64,000 nucleotides of DNA from assembly GCA_039602395.1 (NCBI GenBank), contig JBCNJP010000017.1, positions 91,524,182 to 91,588,181 on the forward strand, in the 5' to 3' direction. The notes below the pieces were generated by a model. It had not been told where the DNA came from. It did not search any database and saw only the letters and a list, made by a program, of their open reading frames with translations. Source of the stretch: Deinandra increscens subsp. villosa. Taxonomy: Eukaryota > Streptophyta > Magnoliopsida > Asterales > Asteraceae. A program made the translations under genes and the position numbers. Below, piece by piece: positions 1-10,920 of the stretch. How positions within the stretch are numbered: position 1 is the stretch's first letter; every line of letters begins with the position of its first letter.

Positions 1-239
1 AAGGGGATTTTTATGCCGGCGGCTCTTGGAGACATCCAGGGGTTAAGGGCTTTTTCCCCTTATAAATATTGGTGTTCTTGCCTGCATCCAGGGATTCTTT
101 CGGTTGTGTTTACTTTTAACAAACTTTTCCCTTGATTTCAAACTGTTTAAACCACTTTATAATACTTTACATCCAGGGCACCATACCTCACAAACGAATT
201 TGGTTACTTGATTTGATTACGTAATTTTTGACCAAAACA
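1..239 (+). repeat. 3' part of the 5' LTR of the Tat element
   Basis: The sequence runs directly into a primer binding site at about 242 and ends in ACA, as LTRs do. A TATA-like stretch (TTATAAATATT, about 60-70) probably belongs to the LTR promoter. The word CATCCAGGG occurs three times here and related words recur through the element. The LTR start is outside the window. Confidence 0.6.
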
Positions 240-241
240 AT

Positions 242-260
242 TTGGCGCCCACCATGGGGC
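242..260 (+). other. Primer binding site of the Tat element
   Basis: TTGGCGCCCACCATGGGGC lies two bases after the inferred LTR end. The TGGCGCC start is typical of plant Ty3/gypsy sites complementary to a tRNA 3' end. I do not assign the tRNA. The gag ATG at 254 lies inside it. Confidence 0.6.
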
Positions 261-2713
261 AATTGATGTCAATATTTTTTCAAAGTCTTGCTAGATTTAT
301 CTTTAATTTGATTTTTACAAAGATCTATCAAAAAATGTCAACACAACCGAGTACCTCGAATGTGACTACCCCCGCAAGCACTTCTATTACAACCAACACT
401 GCGCTACCTCCTCCACCACCACGAGTTACCTTGACAACAACCGATCCTGTGAACCGTAACACTAGCAGAACCACCAATCAAGGGATCACAGGATCAGGAC
501 GTGCTGGAGAGATCCCAATAATGGCTTCCAACAATGAACTCCTTGCCATGTTCACAAAAATACAACAATATATGGAGCAACAGCAGAAAGTGAACCAGGA
601 TATGTATGGAGAAGTAGCCAGACTGAGATCAGAAATCAATAAGGCGGATCACACACTCGTATCTCCTGTCCAGGCCAGAAGGCTACAATATAACAGCCCT
701 GGAAATGGGTCTAGTTTGGCAGACGACGTTCAAATAATAGAACCGAGACCCACATTTACTGCTTATACTACCCTGGCTGACAGGCCCAGGATGTCTACAT
801 TCAGAGACTCCAGTGTGAATCCAGGGGGGACAACTACCTACGGTACTGGTAACATCCTTGAAACCCGTAACCTTAATGCATGTACTAACGAATCTGTGCA
901 GGATGCAGGTGTAAGCCCAGCAGTGGCGAAGGAACTCAAAAAATTGAAGGAGATGATCTCGAGTGTGCCAGGAGTAGTTCAACCTATCCCTGAAGTAGCA
1001 CCATCGAGTCATCGACTTTCAAGGTTCACTCCCCCGATATGTGACGTGGAAATACCCAAGAGGTTCCAGACTCCCAGTATGAAACTGTACGACGGCACAA
1101 CAGATCCGGAGGAACACGTGGCTCAGTATATGGAAAGAATGGAGGTGATCTACATGCCCCTTGATATCAAGGATGCGTGTTTGTGTAAGGGTTTTGGTTC
1201 AACACTCACAGGTTCAGCCCTAAAGTGGCTGCTGAGTATTCCACCCTTTTCTATCCCATCTTTCTCTCATTTAATTAACTTGTTTAATAACCAATTCTCT
1301 TGTAGTCGTAGCTTTGAGAAACTAACGAGTGATCTTTACAGGGTTACCCAGGATGCTAATGAGTCTATAAGGGATTATGTGAACAGGTTTAGCAAGGAGA
1401 CCCTGGATATCCCCAACATGGATATGGCCACCGCTATCCAAGCATTTAAGATGGGCCTTAACAAGGATCCACATTTCTATCAAGATCTAGTGATGAATCT
1501 TTGTCATAGGCTTGATGAAGTAAGGCATAGAGCCCTACGATTCATCAGGCTCGAAGAGGACAAGAAAACACTGGAAAAGGCTGACATTGTCCCAGGATAT
1601 GGATCTTCTAACAGGAAGTCGGAACCGGCGCATCCAAGGCCTCAGAGACCTAAACCCTATTCCAAACCCGATAATCTATGGGTTGATAGGGTTGACCAAG
1701 GTGAAGATGAAGATGACGTAGAGTATCCTAATTTCAATGAATTTTGTTTTTCTACTAACATTGCAGGTGTGATTAATGCTATGCAGGACTTGGGGGACAA
1801 AGCAAGGTGGCCCAAGAAGACAGACAAACAAGCATCCTGGAAAGATAAGTCTAAATGGTGTGCATACCATGAGGACTTTGGTCATTTAACCGAGGATTGT
1901 ATAGCTATGCGCAAAGAAATCAGCTATCTGTTGAGCAAAGGCTTCCTGAAAGAACTATTGGGGAGAAAGAAGGACAGATCCAAGGGTGCCGACCAGTCTG
2001 TGAAATCCAGGGGCACTGACCAGACCCTAGATGCAGACAGATCACGCGGACATCCTGAGCGGGCAGCGTCCCTATCTACGGATGCAAAGGTAATCTATTT
2101 TATTTCCGGTGGATCTGATATATGTGGTACTTCTTATTCTGCAGCTAAAAGGCACGCGAGGGAAACCAAATCAGACATACCCAGGAGATCTATCAAAGCC
2201 TCGGTACAAGCAGACGTTAAGGATGTTACCTTCGGTGAAGATGACAGGTGCAACGTCATGGATCCTCACCATGATGGGCTCGTGATTACGCTCTACATAG
2301 CCAACCATTTCGTAAAGAGGATCCTGATTGACGGGGGCAGTTCTGTCAACATTATTCAGCTTGAAACACTGACAAAAATGGGGATACCCCAGGATGAAGT
2401 GATCGCCAAATCCACGGTTCTTGTGGGTTTCAGTGGGGAAACAAAGAACACCCTGGGGGAAGTAAAGCTACCAGTTTACATGGAGGGAGTGAACTCGATG
2501 CAACGTTTCTATGTCATGGATGCCCCATCCGGATACAACATCATCCTGGGCAGACCCTGGATTCACGACATGAAAGTTGTCCCCTCCCCGTACCATCAGT
2601 GCGTCAAACTGCCCACACCCTGGGGAGTGGTCACCATCCACAGTGACCAACAGGAGGCAAAAGATTGTTACACTTCGGCCATGAAGATTTCAGCCAAAGC
2701 CCGTCAAGGATAG
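254..2713 (+). CDS. Gag-protease polyprotein of the Tat element
   Basis: Long uninterrupted ORF. The upstream-most ATG is at 254, inside the primer site; the next in-frame ATG at 335 (MSTQPSTS) is an equally likely start. A low-complexity Ser/Thr/Pro N-terminus is followed by a coiled-coil-like stretch near residues 100-130. A retrotransposon gag domain follows at about residues 270-400 (KLYDGTTDPEEH, then a WL core). A zinc-knuckle-like Cys/His cluster, CAYHEDFGHLTEDC, sits near residue 535. A retroviral-type aspartic protease lies near residue 690, with active-site-like LIDGGSS followed later by the ILGRPWI flap-end motif. The ORF ends at TAG 2711-2713 in the same frame as the downstream pol reading. 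It is the only full-length reading frame of this element. Confidence 0.8.
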   Translation: MGQLMSIFFQSLARFIFNLIFTKIYQKMSTQPSTSNVTTPASTSITTNTALPPPPPRVTLTTTDPVNRNTSRTTNQGITGSGRAGEIPIMASNNELLAMFTKIQQYMEQQQKVNQDMYGEVARLRSEINKADHTLVSPVQARRLQYNSPGNGSSLADDVQIIEPRPTFTAYTTLADRPRMSTFRDSSVNPGGTTTYGTGNILETRNLNACTNESVQDAGVSPAVAKELKKLKEMISSVPGVVQPIPEVAPSSHRLSRFTPPICDVEIPKRFQTPSMKLYDGTTDPEEHVAQYMERMEVIYMPLDIKDACLCKGFGSTLTGSALKWLLSIPPFSIPSFSHLINLFNNQFSCSRSFEKLTSDLYRVTQDANESIRDYVNRFSKETLDIPNMDMATAIQAFKMGLNKDPHFYQDLVMNLCHRLDEVRHRALRFIRLEEDKKTLEKADIVPGYGSSNRKSEPAHPRPQRPKPYSKPDNLWVDRVDQGEDEDDVEYPNFNEFCFSTNIAGVINAMQDLGDKARWPKKTDKQASWKDKSKWCAYHEDFGHLTEDCIAMRKEISYLLSKGFLKELLGRKKDRSKGADQSVKSRGTDQTLDADRSRGHPERAASLSTDAKVIYFISGGSDICGTSYSAAKRHARETKSDIPRRSIKASVQADVKDVTFGEDDRCNVMDPHHDGLVITLYIANHFVKRILIDGGSSVNIIQLETLTKMGIPQDEVIAKSTVLVGFSGETKNTLGEVKLPVYMEGVNSMQRFYVMDAPSGYNIILGRPWIHDMKVVPSPYHQCVKLPTPWGVVTIHSDQQEAKDCYTSAMKISAKARQG

Positions 2714-2719
2714 CAATTA
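2711..2719 (+). promoter_or_regulatory. UAG stop in a CAA-UUA context between gag-pro and pol
   Basis: The stop is TAG followed by CAA TTA, which fits the CAR-YYA hexanucleotide known to promote stop-codon readthrough in plant RNA viruses of the tobamovirus type. The pol reading continues in the same frame without another stop for 358 codons. This could be a real gag-pro/pol ratio control or a chance C-to-T nonsense change. Confidence 0.4.
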
Positions 2720-4018
2720 AAGAAAAAGGCCATGGATGTCGTAGAAGCAAGGGAACAAGACGTAAAACAAGTAGTCCTAGACCCTTTGCATCCTGGGAAA
2801 AAAGTATTGATTGGTAATAACATCCCTGGTTCCATTGAAGAAGAACTGGTGAAATTTATCCGCTCTAGGATGACAACATTCGCATGGAACACAAAAGACA
2901 TGACAGGTATATCAAAAAATATTATAACACATAAACTTGGAATTGATCCTTCTTACAGGCCCGTGCATCAAAAGAGGAGAAAATATGCCCCTGAAAAGCA
3001 TGTGATAATTCAAGAGGAAGTAGACCGTTTACTAAAGAACAAGATGATCAGGGAGGTTAAGTTCCCAAGATGGTTGGTAAATGTGGTGGTGGTGGAAAAG
3101 AAAAATGGCAATTGGAGGGTGTGTGTAGATTATACAGACCTGAACCGTGCATGCCCTAAAGATCCTTTTCCTTTGCTACATATTGACTCAATGGTGGATG
3201 CAACAACAGGTCATGAAATGCTAACATTCATGGATGCCACCTCTGGATTTCAACAAATTCAGATGGAACCCAATGATCAAGAGGATACTGCCTTCATCAC
3301 ACCAACAGGTATTTATTATTATGTTGTTATGCCTTTTGGACTAAAAAAAGCAGGGGAAACCTACCAAATTTGGGTGAATATGATGTTCAAAGAAAAGCTA
3401 GGAGAAACTATGGAGGTATATATAGATGACATGGTGGTAAAGTCCCTGAATATCAGCACACATATCCAGGATGTCAAGGAATCCTTTGACATCCTAGACA
3501 AGTACAATATGAAACTGAATCGAGAGAAGTGTCATTTTGGAGTGGGTGCTGGCAAATTCCTGGGTTACATGGTGACCAAAAGAGGAATTGAAGCTAGCCC
3601 GGAACAGATTCGTGCTATAATGAACCTAAAGTCACTAGAATCAACCAAGGATGTACAAAGGTTGACAGGCCAGGTAGCAGCCCTGAATAGATTCATTTCC
3701 AAATCCTCGGAAAGATGCAGAGATTTTTATGACATTCTGAGGAAGAATAAGAAGTTTGAATGGACGACTCAGCATGAACAAGCCTTCTAGGACTTGAAAG
3801 CCTATCTATCCTTGGCACCACTTTTGATGAAGCCGAATCCAGGGGAGCCTTTATCATTATACCTTACAGTTTCAAGAAACACGGTAAGCGCAGTCCTGAC
3901 CAAGGATGCGGAAGGTCAACAACATCCAGTATATTACGTAAGTAAAAGCCTTCTTGATGCTGAATCTAGGTACTCGCATTTAGAAAAGCTTATATTAGCC
4001 CTAAGTATGGCCTTATAA
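2714..4018 (+). pseudogene. Reverse transcriptase and RNase H part of Tat pol, broken
   Basis: RT motifs are clear: CVDYTDLN, FMDATSGF (first catalytic Asp), MPFGLKKA and YIDDMVV (the YxDD box, near 3420). The RNase H1 part follows (LSLYLTVS, QHPVYYVSKSL). An in-frame TAG at 3788-3790 interrupts it before RNase H. The frame ends at a TAA at 4016-4018, where homology skips: the expected RNase H C-terminal stretch is largely missing and reading resumes in another frame, which points to an internal deletion. The first ATG after the gag-pro stop is at 2732, but the frame is open from the stop itself. Not functional as it stands. Confidence 0.8.
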
Positions 4019-4665
4019 AGTCTGTCTTGAGAAAACCTGAGATGTCAGGTAGGATGGCAAAATGGTCTCTGAAGTTGAGTGACTAAAACCTAGTCTATGA
4101 AGCAAGAACAACCATAAAATCACAAGCTCTGGCAGACTTTGTGGCTGATTTCAGTAGTGATATCCAGAGTGAAGCAGATCAAGAGTTCCAGAGTTTGCAG
4201 GAGGATGAATTTTCAGGATGTTGGACCCTATTCACGGATGGGGCATCCAATGTCATAGGGACAGGCATTGGAATCATACTGAAATCGCCAAAGGGGGACA
4301 TGATACGCCAGGCTGTTAGGTGTGAATTCCAAGCCACCAACAATGAAGTAGAGTATGAAGCCCTGATTGCTGGCTTAGAATTGGCTTTGCATCTTGGGAA
4401 CCAGAACATCCAGGTATATGTCGATTCCCTACTTTTAACTAACAATTTCAATCAATCTTATGTAGCAAAAGGGGAGAAATTGGCCAAGTACCTAGAGATT
4501 GTGAAGGCCATTTCCCAGGATTTTCAAACTTTCCATATACAGCAAGTACACAGGGATGAAAATGTCAAAGCAGATGCATTAGCAAATCTGGGATCAGCAT
4601 TCAAGGCAATGGAAGACACACATATCCCTATAATCCACATATTAAGTCCAACAATCAATCAATAG
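4018..4665 (+). pseudogene. Second RNase H (aRNH type) of Tat pol
   Basis: Reading frame 1 from about 4018 encodes a pol connection segment (RKPEMSGRMAKWS), an in-frame TAA at 4084-4086, then an RNase H fold with LFTDGASN, NNEVEYEALIAGLELAL and DSLLLTNN. These are the acidic active-site neighbourhoods expected of a plant aRNH domain. It ends at TAG 4663-4665, but the same frame resumes afterwards into the integrase, so that stop is probably another lesion. This second RNase H is the basis for the Tat assignment. Confidence 0.75.
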
Positions 4666-4699
4666 GAGAATCCAGAGGACATTGGTCCGGGGGGCAAGG

Positions 4700-4802
4700 T
4701 TTTGGCATCCAATACCCAGGATGTACAGTTTCCTCACACCCAGGATGTATAATGTCCTGATACCCAGGATGCACGGTGTTCTAATTCCCAGGATACCCTG
4801 TC
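4700..4802 (+). repeat. 24-bp tandem repeat linker between aRNH and integrase
   Basis: Four successive units carry the core ACCCAGGATG/TCCCAGGATA at a spacing of about 24 bp, so the repeat keeps the reading frame. One unit holds an in-frame TAA (4750-4752). The same CCAGGATG word appears elsewhere in the element, including the LTR (as CATCCAGGG). Confidence 0.7.
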
Positions 4803-4806
4803 ATCC

Positions 4807-6043
4807 TTGACCAAACCTATCATAGAGTACCTACGAAACGGCTCTATCCCAAAAGAAGAAAGAGATACCAGAGCATTCAGAACCAGAATGGCCAGGTATG
4901 TCCTCATTAAAGAAAAATTATATAGAAAATCTGTTGCAGGAACATACTTAAGATGCTTGGAGGACGACGAAGCCCTTGAAGTACTCAAGGATATCCACGA
5001 AAAGCGACTGTGGAAATCACACAGGAGGCAGGTCCCTATGTCCAAAATCCTAAGGACAGGCTACTTCTGGCCATCCTTAAAAAATGATTCCCAGGATTTT
5101 GCCCTTAAATGTGATGCTTCTCAGAGACACGCCAACATTCCTCATCAACCAGCTAAACCCCTGCATCCAATCCCTGCATCCTGGACCTTTATGAAGTGGG
5201 GAATGGACATTGTAGGAAAGCTACCCAGGGCACCAGGAGGTAAAGTCTTCATGTTGGCCATGACTGATTACTTCTCAAAGTGGATAGAGGCTGAGGCATA
5301 TGTCCAAGTCAGAGAAAAGGAAGTTATTTCATTCATCAAGAGAAATATCATAACAAGATTTGGCATACCCTCTGAAATAGTGTGTGACAATGGATCTCAA
5401 TTTATTAGAAAAAGGACTACTGGATTCTGTGAAAGTTGGGGGATAAAAATTATAACTTCTACACCAGTGCACCCTCAAGCTAATAGCCAGGCAGAATCTA
5501 GTAACAAAATCATCATCAATAACTTGAAGAAAAGACTCAAAGAGAAAAAAAGGAAAATGGGCAGAAGAATTACCACTGGCATTGTGGGCTGATAGGACTA
5601 CGTCCAAGAATGCCCCGGGCCAAACCCCTTTTTCCTTGGTTTTCGGTACGAAAACAGTCATTCCAACAGAAATGGTTGTTCCGACATTCAGGGTCATCAG
5701 CCAGACCCAAGATGCGAATAACGGATCCCTGGCTGACGACCTTGATACCGTGGACGAACTACGAGAACAAGTTGCCTGGAAGATGGCCGCGTATCAACAA
5801 AGGATCTCTAAAAGCTACAACAAACATGTGAGGATTCGCAGATTCAGTGTCGGAGACTTAGTCCTAATGAAGGCATTCCAGAATACGACGAATCCAGGGG
5901 ATGGTAAGTTGGCCCCTAAATGGGAAGGTCCCTACTTAATCGACTCTGAGGCAGGAAATGGGGCATATTGGCTCGCTAACATGGATGGTGAATTACTGCC
6001 AAGACCCTGGAATGCAACCCACTTGAAAGCTTATTTGATGTAA
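4807..6043 (+). pseudogene. Integrase of the Tat element, frameshifted
   Basis: The N-terminal zinc-binding region starts near 4990, but the second Cys of the CxxC pair is Ser (codon 5119-5121) and the His-His spacing is one residue longer than usual. The catalytic core shows WGMDIVGK, VCDNGSQF and SQAESSNK, consistent with the DDE triad. An A7 run at 5545-5551 carries one base too many and throws the frame into a stop at 5590-5592. The correct frame continues from about 5553 to TAA 6041-6043 with LWADRTT and the GPY/F-like C-terminal module (KWEGPYLID). No own start codon is expected because this is part of pol. Confidence 0.8.
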
Positions 6044-6540
6044 GTGTAGTACCTAGGATGCTGCATGCCAGATATGTCTTCTAACTAACAAACTTATCAA
6101 ATTATCTTTCTTGTGTTTTTATGAGTTTGTTTTATCTGTTTTTTTTTTTGTTTTTGTTATTCTTTATGGAAGTTACTAACCCCTTTGGTTGAGATACTTG
6201 GATGAAAGCAGATAAATGACCCTGGATGCATGGAGCCAGGGATGTGATTCTCCTAAGTTAGAGACTGGCCATCTCTCCTCCCTTCAAGGTATCTAGTATA
6301 CCTTCTAAGGTTTGAGAGGATAGCACCTCTCCTACGTTTGGGTATACGCCTGTAGCGCATGACCTTGTACTTCTTTTTTTAATAGATTCTATTTCTTTTC
6401 CTTTGTTGTAACCTTGTACTTTCAAATTTTAATAGATTGTATTCATCTTGCCATTTTAAAAAGGATACGATCTTGGCTATCTCGGCCTCCTAAGAGCCAG
6501 GTGTGACATCATTTCCTCAAAAACACTTTATTTTATCAAG
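6044..6540 (+). other. 3' untranslated part of the Tat element
   Basis: No ORF. It holds a T-rich stretch (about 6120-6165), a short imperfect duplication of ACCTTGTACTT...AATAGATT (about 6362-6446) and several CCAGG words. No polypurine tract plus LTR start could be recognised, so the 3' LTR is absent or too diverged to see. Confidence 0.5.
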
Positions 6541-6753
6541 AGATATTTTTCAGGTAATTCTTTTCTCCCCTGATTTTCTTCTGTACACTGAAACCTTTTG
6601 AATCATAAAGGAGATAAAGAGACCTCTTTTTTATTAACAATACAAAAAGAGAAATTTCGGACAAGAGATGAAAAATCAGTTTATTTACAGTTACACACAC
6701 ACAAATAGATTTGGCCCATCTTTTTAACAAACTAGTTTAAAAAACCCCATAAC

Positions 6754-9700
6754 TTAGGATGTTATGATCTTATAAGTCACAGCACCTTGAACAACACTTG
6801 CTTGTTTGACTTTCCAAACCATGTTTTCACGGTAGTATGTCCACCTTTTAGGTCGTTTGACCATAAAGTTTTTAATGTTTTCAGATGACAACTCAAATTT
6901 AGATGTAGGTTTGGTTGGTACAAATTTTATTACAAAACGATTCGTTTTAATCAAAGTTTGGTTTAAGCCATGTTTCAAAGATTAAAACTTTGAGCAACAA
7001 GATTTTGCATGGGTTGGAGCAGAAGCTGCAGATTGAGCACAATTTGACGAAGAAACATGTTGCTCTTTCTGTTTCTTGTCAGGCGCGTCTTTCATATTTT
7101 CTTGCAAAATGTTCAACACAACCACATACATAGCATTTAATACCACGTTTATGCTTACCAGCTCTAGATGTATCACTACATGATCTAGAAATTTCTGAGC
7201 TAGTATCCTCAACTTTTGAAGATGTGGAAGGTTGGTTTAACATGTTTTCCTCTCCTTTAATTTCAAAATTCTTTTACTGGTTTTCTGAAGTAGGTATGTG
7301 ACGAAAAATTGGTCTTCGATCTAGCTCAATAGTTATAATGTGATTATCTGGAGATGTGACATTTTTTCTCAATTTTCCGAGGAAATTCCTCTGAAATGTC
7401 CACATATTCTATAATCACTTCAATGGATTTATCAGTCGATGAGAAGATATTCTCAGACCTATCCAAATTTCTAGCATGCATCACATTGTTCACAGAAGCA
7501 CATAAGTTTAGATCACCAGAAGACACGAAGTTCTCAGAAATAGGGGTTGCGTTCGGAGAGTGTTCTGCACCACCTCTCACAAATCTAATGGGTTCAAACG
7601 GAAATGCATTTAGATATAAATTTAAAGTTCTTCCACGACATGTAGTGGGAAAATTTATGCTAGATGATGAATTACTGAACCCAGGCCCCACCCTACTTTC
7701 TTCATAATCTTCGTATACCACATTTTCCATCACAATCATCAATGGGGTTGGTATTGGAAATAGAAGCTAAATCATTTTCAATATGAAAATCTAGCATTCT
7801 TACGAAGTTATCTCATGTGGAATGTTGTAATAGATTTTTTTTGGTAAGAAACTTATTCCACTTTGACACTTCTCATATCTTATATCATTCAAGTAATTGT
7901 TCAGCATGATGGATGCCATGTTCCATTTCCTCTGTTTAGCTTTAGCAGTTGCCAACTCTTGTTTAGTACTTTCTATTTTTACATTCAGCTTATCAATAAG
8001 AGAATCCTTAGTGGCCACAAAACATATAAGTTCTTGTTTTCGAAAGTGTTAAGTCAAGTTTAGTTTTAAATTCAATTTCATTCTTTTTTAAAAGACTCTA
8101 ATAACCTCTTTAGGTTTTCATTCTTAGCGATGAGTGAATCATTGGCATCCCTGCATTTGTAAAATTTAGAAGCACATAATATAGAGCAAGAACCAGAATT
8201 TACCACATCGGAATACGTTGCAGAGAAGTGGGAGTATCCTCGACCAACTTCACCAGCTTGATCAGCACCAACTTTCTTCTCTTCACACTTCTTACAATTA
8301 TCAAATTCAACCTTCACTGCCTTTCCCTTCCTCTTCCTTTCATTATAACTTTCTGAAAAACTTCTCTCTAGCTCAGCCATCAATGCCTCTTCAAATCCTG
8401 ACTTCCCCTTTTCCACACTCCAATCAAAGTAGGTTTCACTAACAAGTGCTTTTGGAGTCTTTTCTTCCTTCTTGTTTCAGAAGGAGTATTTTCTTCCTTC
8501 TTGTTTTCAGAAGGAGTCTTTTCAAGACTTATCTCAACAATCTTCACTTGAGGACCTTCAGTTATAGAAGCCCCTTTCTTCTTCTTCTTCTTCAGACAAT
8601 CTCATACAAAGTGACCCAATTCTTCACAGTTGTAGCATCTAAGTTTTGATTTATCAAACCCCAGAGATAAATTTAGCAGTTTCTTTGTCCCAATTCTTTC
8701 CATAAACCGTTTAGCTCTAATGGAAACCATAACCATCTTCCGTTTTAAATCCATATCTTCTAAGTCGCTAGGATTACATTGGATCAGGACTTCATATTAA
8801 AAGGTTGTTGGTGTCAGCTTCACGGCCATCAAAGCTTCATAGTTAGATATGAAAGATGTGAACAAACCAACATGTTCAATACTGATTTGATAACCACTGG
8901 GCTCAGAATTCTTAACAACAATTGGTTGAGCAAGAACAGGTTGTGCAGATTGGATATTTCCAGGTTTACTTTGAGTTGTCTGCTTTGGAACATAACTGCT
9001 TGAAGCAAACCCTTTCGGCACATAATCACTATATTCTGAGGCTCAATTCAGCACACTTGAGGCTAGCAAAGCTGCTCTATAATAGATACATGTTCTTGCA
9101 TATGTATGTAGAGAGAATTGTATCAATAATACCAAAATAACGTGCAACACCGCTCGTTGATGAGTATAACCCTAAACCATAATTATTTGTAGTCATACCA
9201 CGGTTCATTTCCCTCTTTTTGATGTCCAAATCATAAGATTGGAGAAAAGCAACAAACTTAATCAGGGTCATCTCATCAAGACTACCAGTTCTCTTGATCA
9301 TCATGCATGGGGTACTCAGGCTGGTGGTAGAGCATCAAAAAACTTTTTACTTTTCTGCTTCTCAGAAATTTGTATTCTTATTTTTCTCATTTTACTCAAC
9401 AGCAAGTTAAACCTTGTAACTTGTGAGTCAAGAGATTCTCCTTGAACATAGTTAAAAACATCAAATTACCTTTGTAGTAGCTCCTTCTTTCCTTCTTTTA
9501 GCTCATCATTTCCCTTAAGCTTTTCTAAAAGTACTTTCCACAAAAATTGAGCAGTCTTATACTCATCAAACCCATTACTATGATGTAATTTTGAAGGTAA
9601 ACCCATAGTGAGTGAGCCAAAAGCTTTGTGCTCTCTTGCAACCAACAATTTATCTTCATCAGTCCAAGTTTTCATATCAGTATTCAACACTCTTCCCTCA

Positions 9701-9879
9701 TTTGTCTCTTTAGTAGGAATGTGAGGATCATTTTTAACTAATTGAATTAAATTGTGATTAGTGTAAGACAAGAAAGAAATCATTATATCATTCCACTTAG
9801 GAAAGTCATTGATATCTTCTAGACAAGGAGGCTTGTTTCCGGTACCAAGTTCGTTGTCATAGTTTGTTATTGATGTCAT
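6754..9879 (-). pseudogene. Copia-type Gag remnant with two zinc knuckles
   Basis: The ATG at 9879 starts MTSITNYDNEL, then CLEDINDFPKW, a gag_pre/UBN2-like start. Gag helices follow (TAQFLWKVLLEKLKG; FNYVQGESLDSQVTRFNLLL). In-frame TAA (9466-9468) and TGA (near 9320) and a 1-bp frameshift near 9304 break it before MMIKRTGSLDEMTLI. A first CCHC knuckle (CYNCEELGHF...DC, about 8605-8640) has a TGA replacing one residue before its last Asp-Cys. A coiled-coil segment lies at 8078-8416 and 7800-8018. A second knuckle (about 7095-7140, CYVCGCVEHFARKY) has lost its last Cys to Tyr. The family resemblance is from memory; the decay is directly visible. Confidence 0.65.
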
Positions 9880-10490
9880 TGTTTACTAAAAGATGCAAGT
9901 AAATCACAAACGATTAGTTGTCAGCAAAAAAATGATTTTGTAAGAAAAAGTTTCAAAATTTTCAAATTTTCGCAAAACATGTAATTTTCACAAAGTGTTT
10001 CACCAAATGATGATTTTTGCAAAAATTAACTTTTTCACAAAAATGGTGTTTTCGCAAAAATAGTTTTCACAAAACTCACTTTTCACAAAAATTATTTGCA
10101 AAACAAATTTGAAACACAATGTTTCGTACATCTTTTCCCCAAAAATTGTGAAAGGTGAAACTCGATGTTTCGTAAAAAAAATCGCAAAAACTTGTAACGT
10201 CCGGTTTTTAAAAAATAACAGATTTTTGAGAAAAGTCGAGTTTTGCAGAAAACTCAAGATTTTGCAAATCTAACTGATTCAACAGATTTTGTCCACAACT
10301 TCAATTCTGACCAGATCGAAGCAAATACCTACAATTTTAAGCATAAACAAGTCAATTAGAGATTGATTTCAATCAAAATAAGCACAAACGTATGTAAAAT
10401 TAAGAAATCATGTAAAAATATCAAAATTCACACACAAAACATTGTTTGATCATGAAAACACCACATCTTCAATCAGATTGAGCATTGAAA
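9880..10490 (-). other. Leader of the copia-type element with degenerate short repeats
   Basis: Between primer site and gag start the sequence is made largely of irregular copies of TTTTCGCAAAA / TTTTCACAAAA (about 9940-10260). No credible coding sequence is seen; the minus-strand ORF at 10000-10257 is a translation of these repeats. Confidence 0.5.
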
Positions 10491-10502
10491 GCTCTGATAG
10501 CA
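10491..10502 (-). other. Primer binding site, initiator-Met tRNA type
   Basis: The minus strand reads TGCTATCAGAGC, one mismatch from the TGGTATCAGAGC site used by plant copia elements, two bases after the LTR end. Confidence 0.7.
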
Positions 10503-10504
10503 CT

Positions 10505-10920
10505 TGTAGATTCGTCTGATCGATCTAAAATATCTAACTGAAGGTCACTCGATACACTGATAGCTATAAACGAGCTCTGATTAATCAACGATGATGATTC
10601 GATGATAGAAACAGTGAATTGAATGTGAAGGACACGTGAACTCAAGTCGAATTGATTCTTAGGCTCATAGAATGATTTGTTGATCGGAGATACGTGCTCC
10701 TATCTCTTTTCAGCAGAGTTACACTGCAAAATATGTGAATCGACTTACCAAACAACTAAAAGAGCTGCCTATATATAGATATAAGATCTGCAAAAAGTCT
10801 ACACAGTTTTCGTAGAACTCATTCTTGATTTCTTACAGAATTATTACTCCATGTAACTTCCTAAAAGTCTGACCTAACACTCACGCCCCAACGTATTTCG
10901 TCGTCGATTAGGGTGTGACA
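10505..10920 (-). repeat. LTR of the copia-type element (416 bp)
   Basis: The minus strand starts TGTCACACCCTAATC and ends TCTACA next to the primer site. A TATA-like TATATATAGG lies near 10770-10785. The same LTR, cut by the assembly gap, recurs at 22053-22430 in the same position relative to the second dehydratase block. Confidence 0.7.

Larger units (their letters stand above)
1..6540 (+). mobile_element. Decayed Ty3/gypsy LTR retrotransposon, Tat lineage
   Basis: In order it shows the end of a 5' LTR, a primer binding site, gag with protease, reverse transcriptase, RNase H, a second RNase H and integrase. The extra RNase H between the RT module and integrase is the hallmark of the Tat (Ogre/Retand-like) lineage. 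The element is non-functional: pol has several nonsense codons, a deletion with frameshift and a homopolymer frameshift. Most of the 5' LTR lies left of the window. I cannot find a matching 3' LTR, so the right end is approximate and the element seems truncated where the copia-type remnant begins. Confidence 0.85.
6540..10920 (-). mobile_element. Truncated Ty1/copia-type element with gag only
   Basis: Reading on the minus strand: LTR (10920-10505), iMet-type primer site (10502-10491), a 600-bp leader, then a decayed gag reaching to about 6750. No protease, integrase, RT or RNase H follows, because the element ends where the Tat-derived sequence begins. It is therefore either a gag-only derivative or a fragment cut off by rearrangement. 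Confidence 0.7.

Noticed and set aside
8218..8649. Plus-strand ORFs in the copia region
   Set aside because: Shadows of the minus-strand gag; composition and motifs support only the minus strand.
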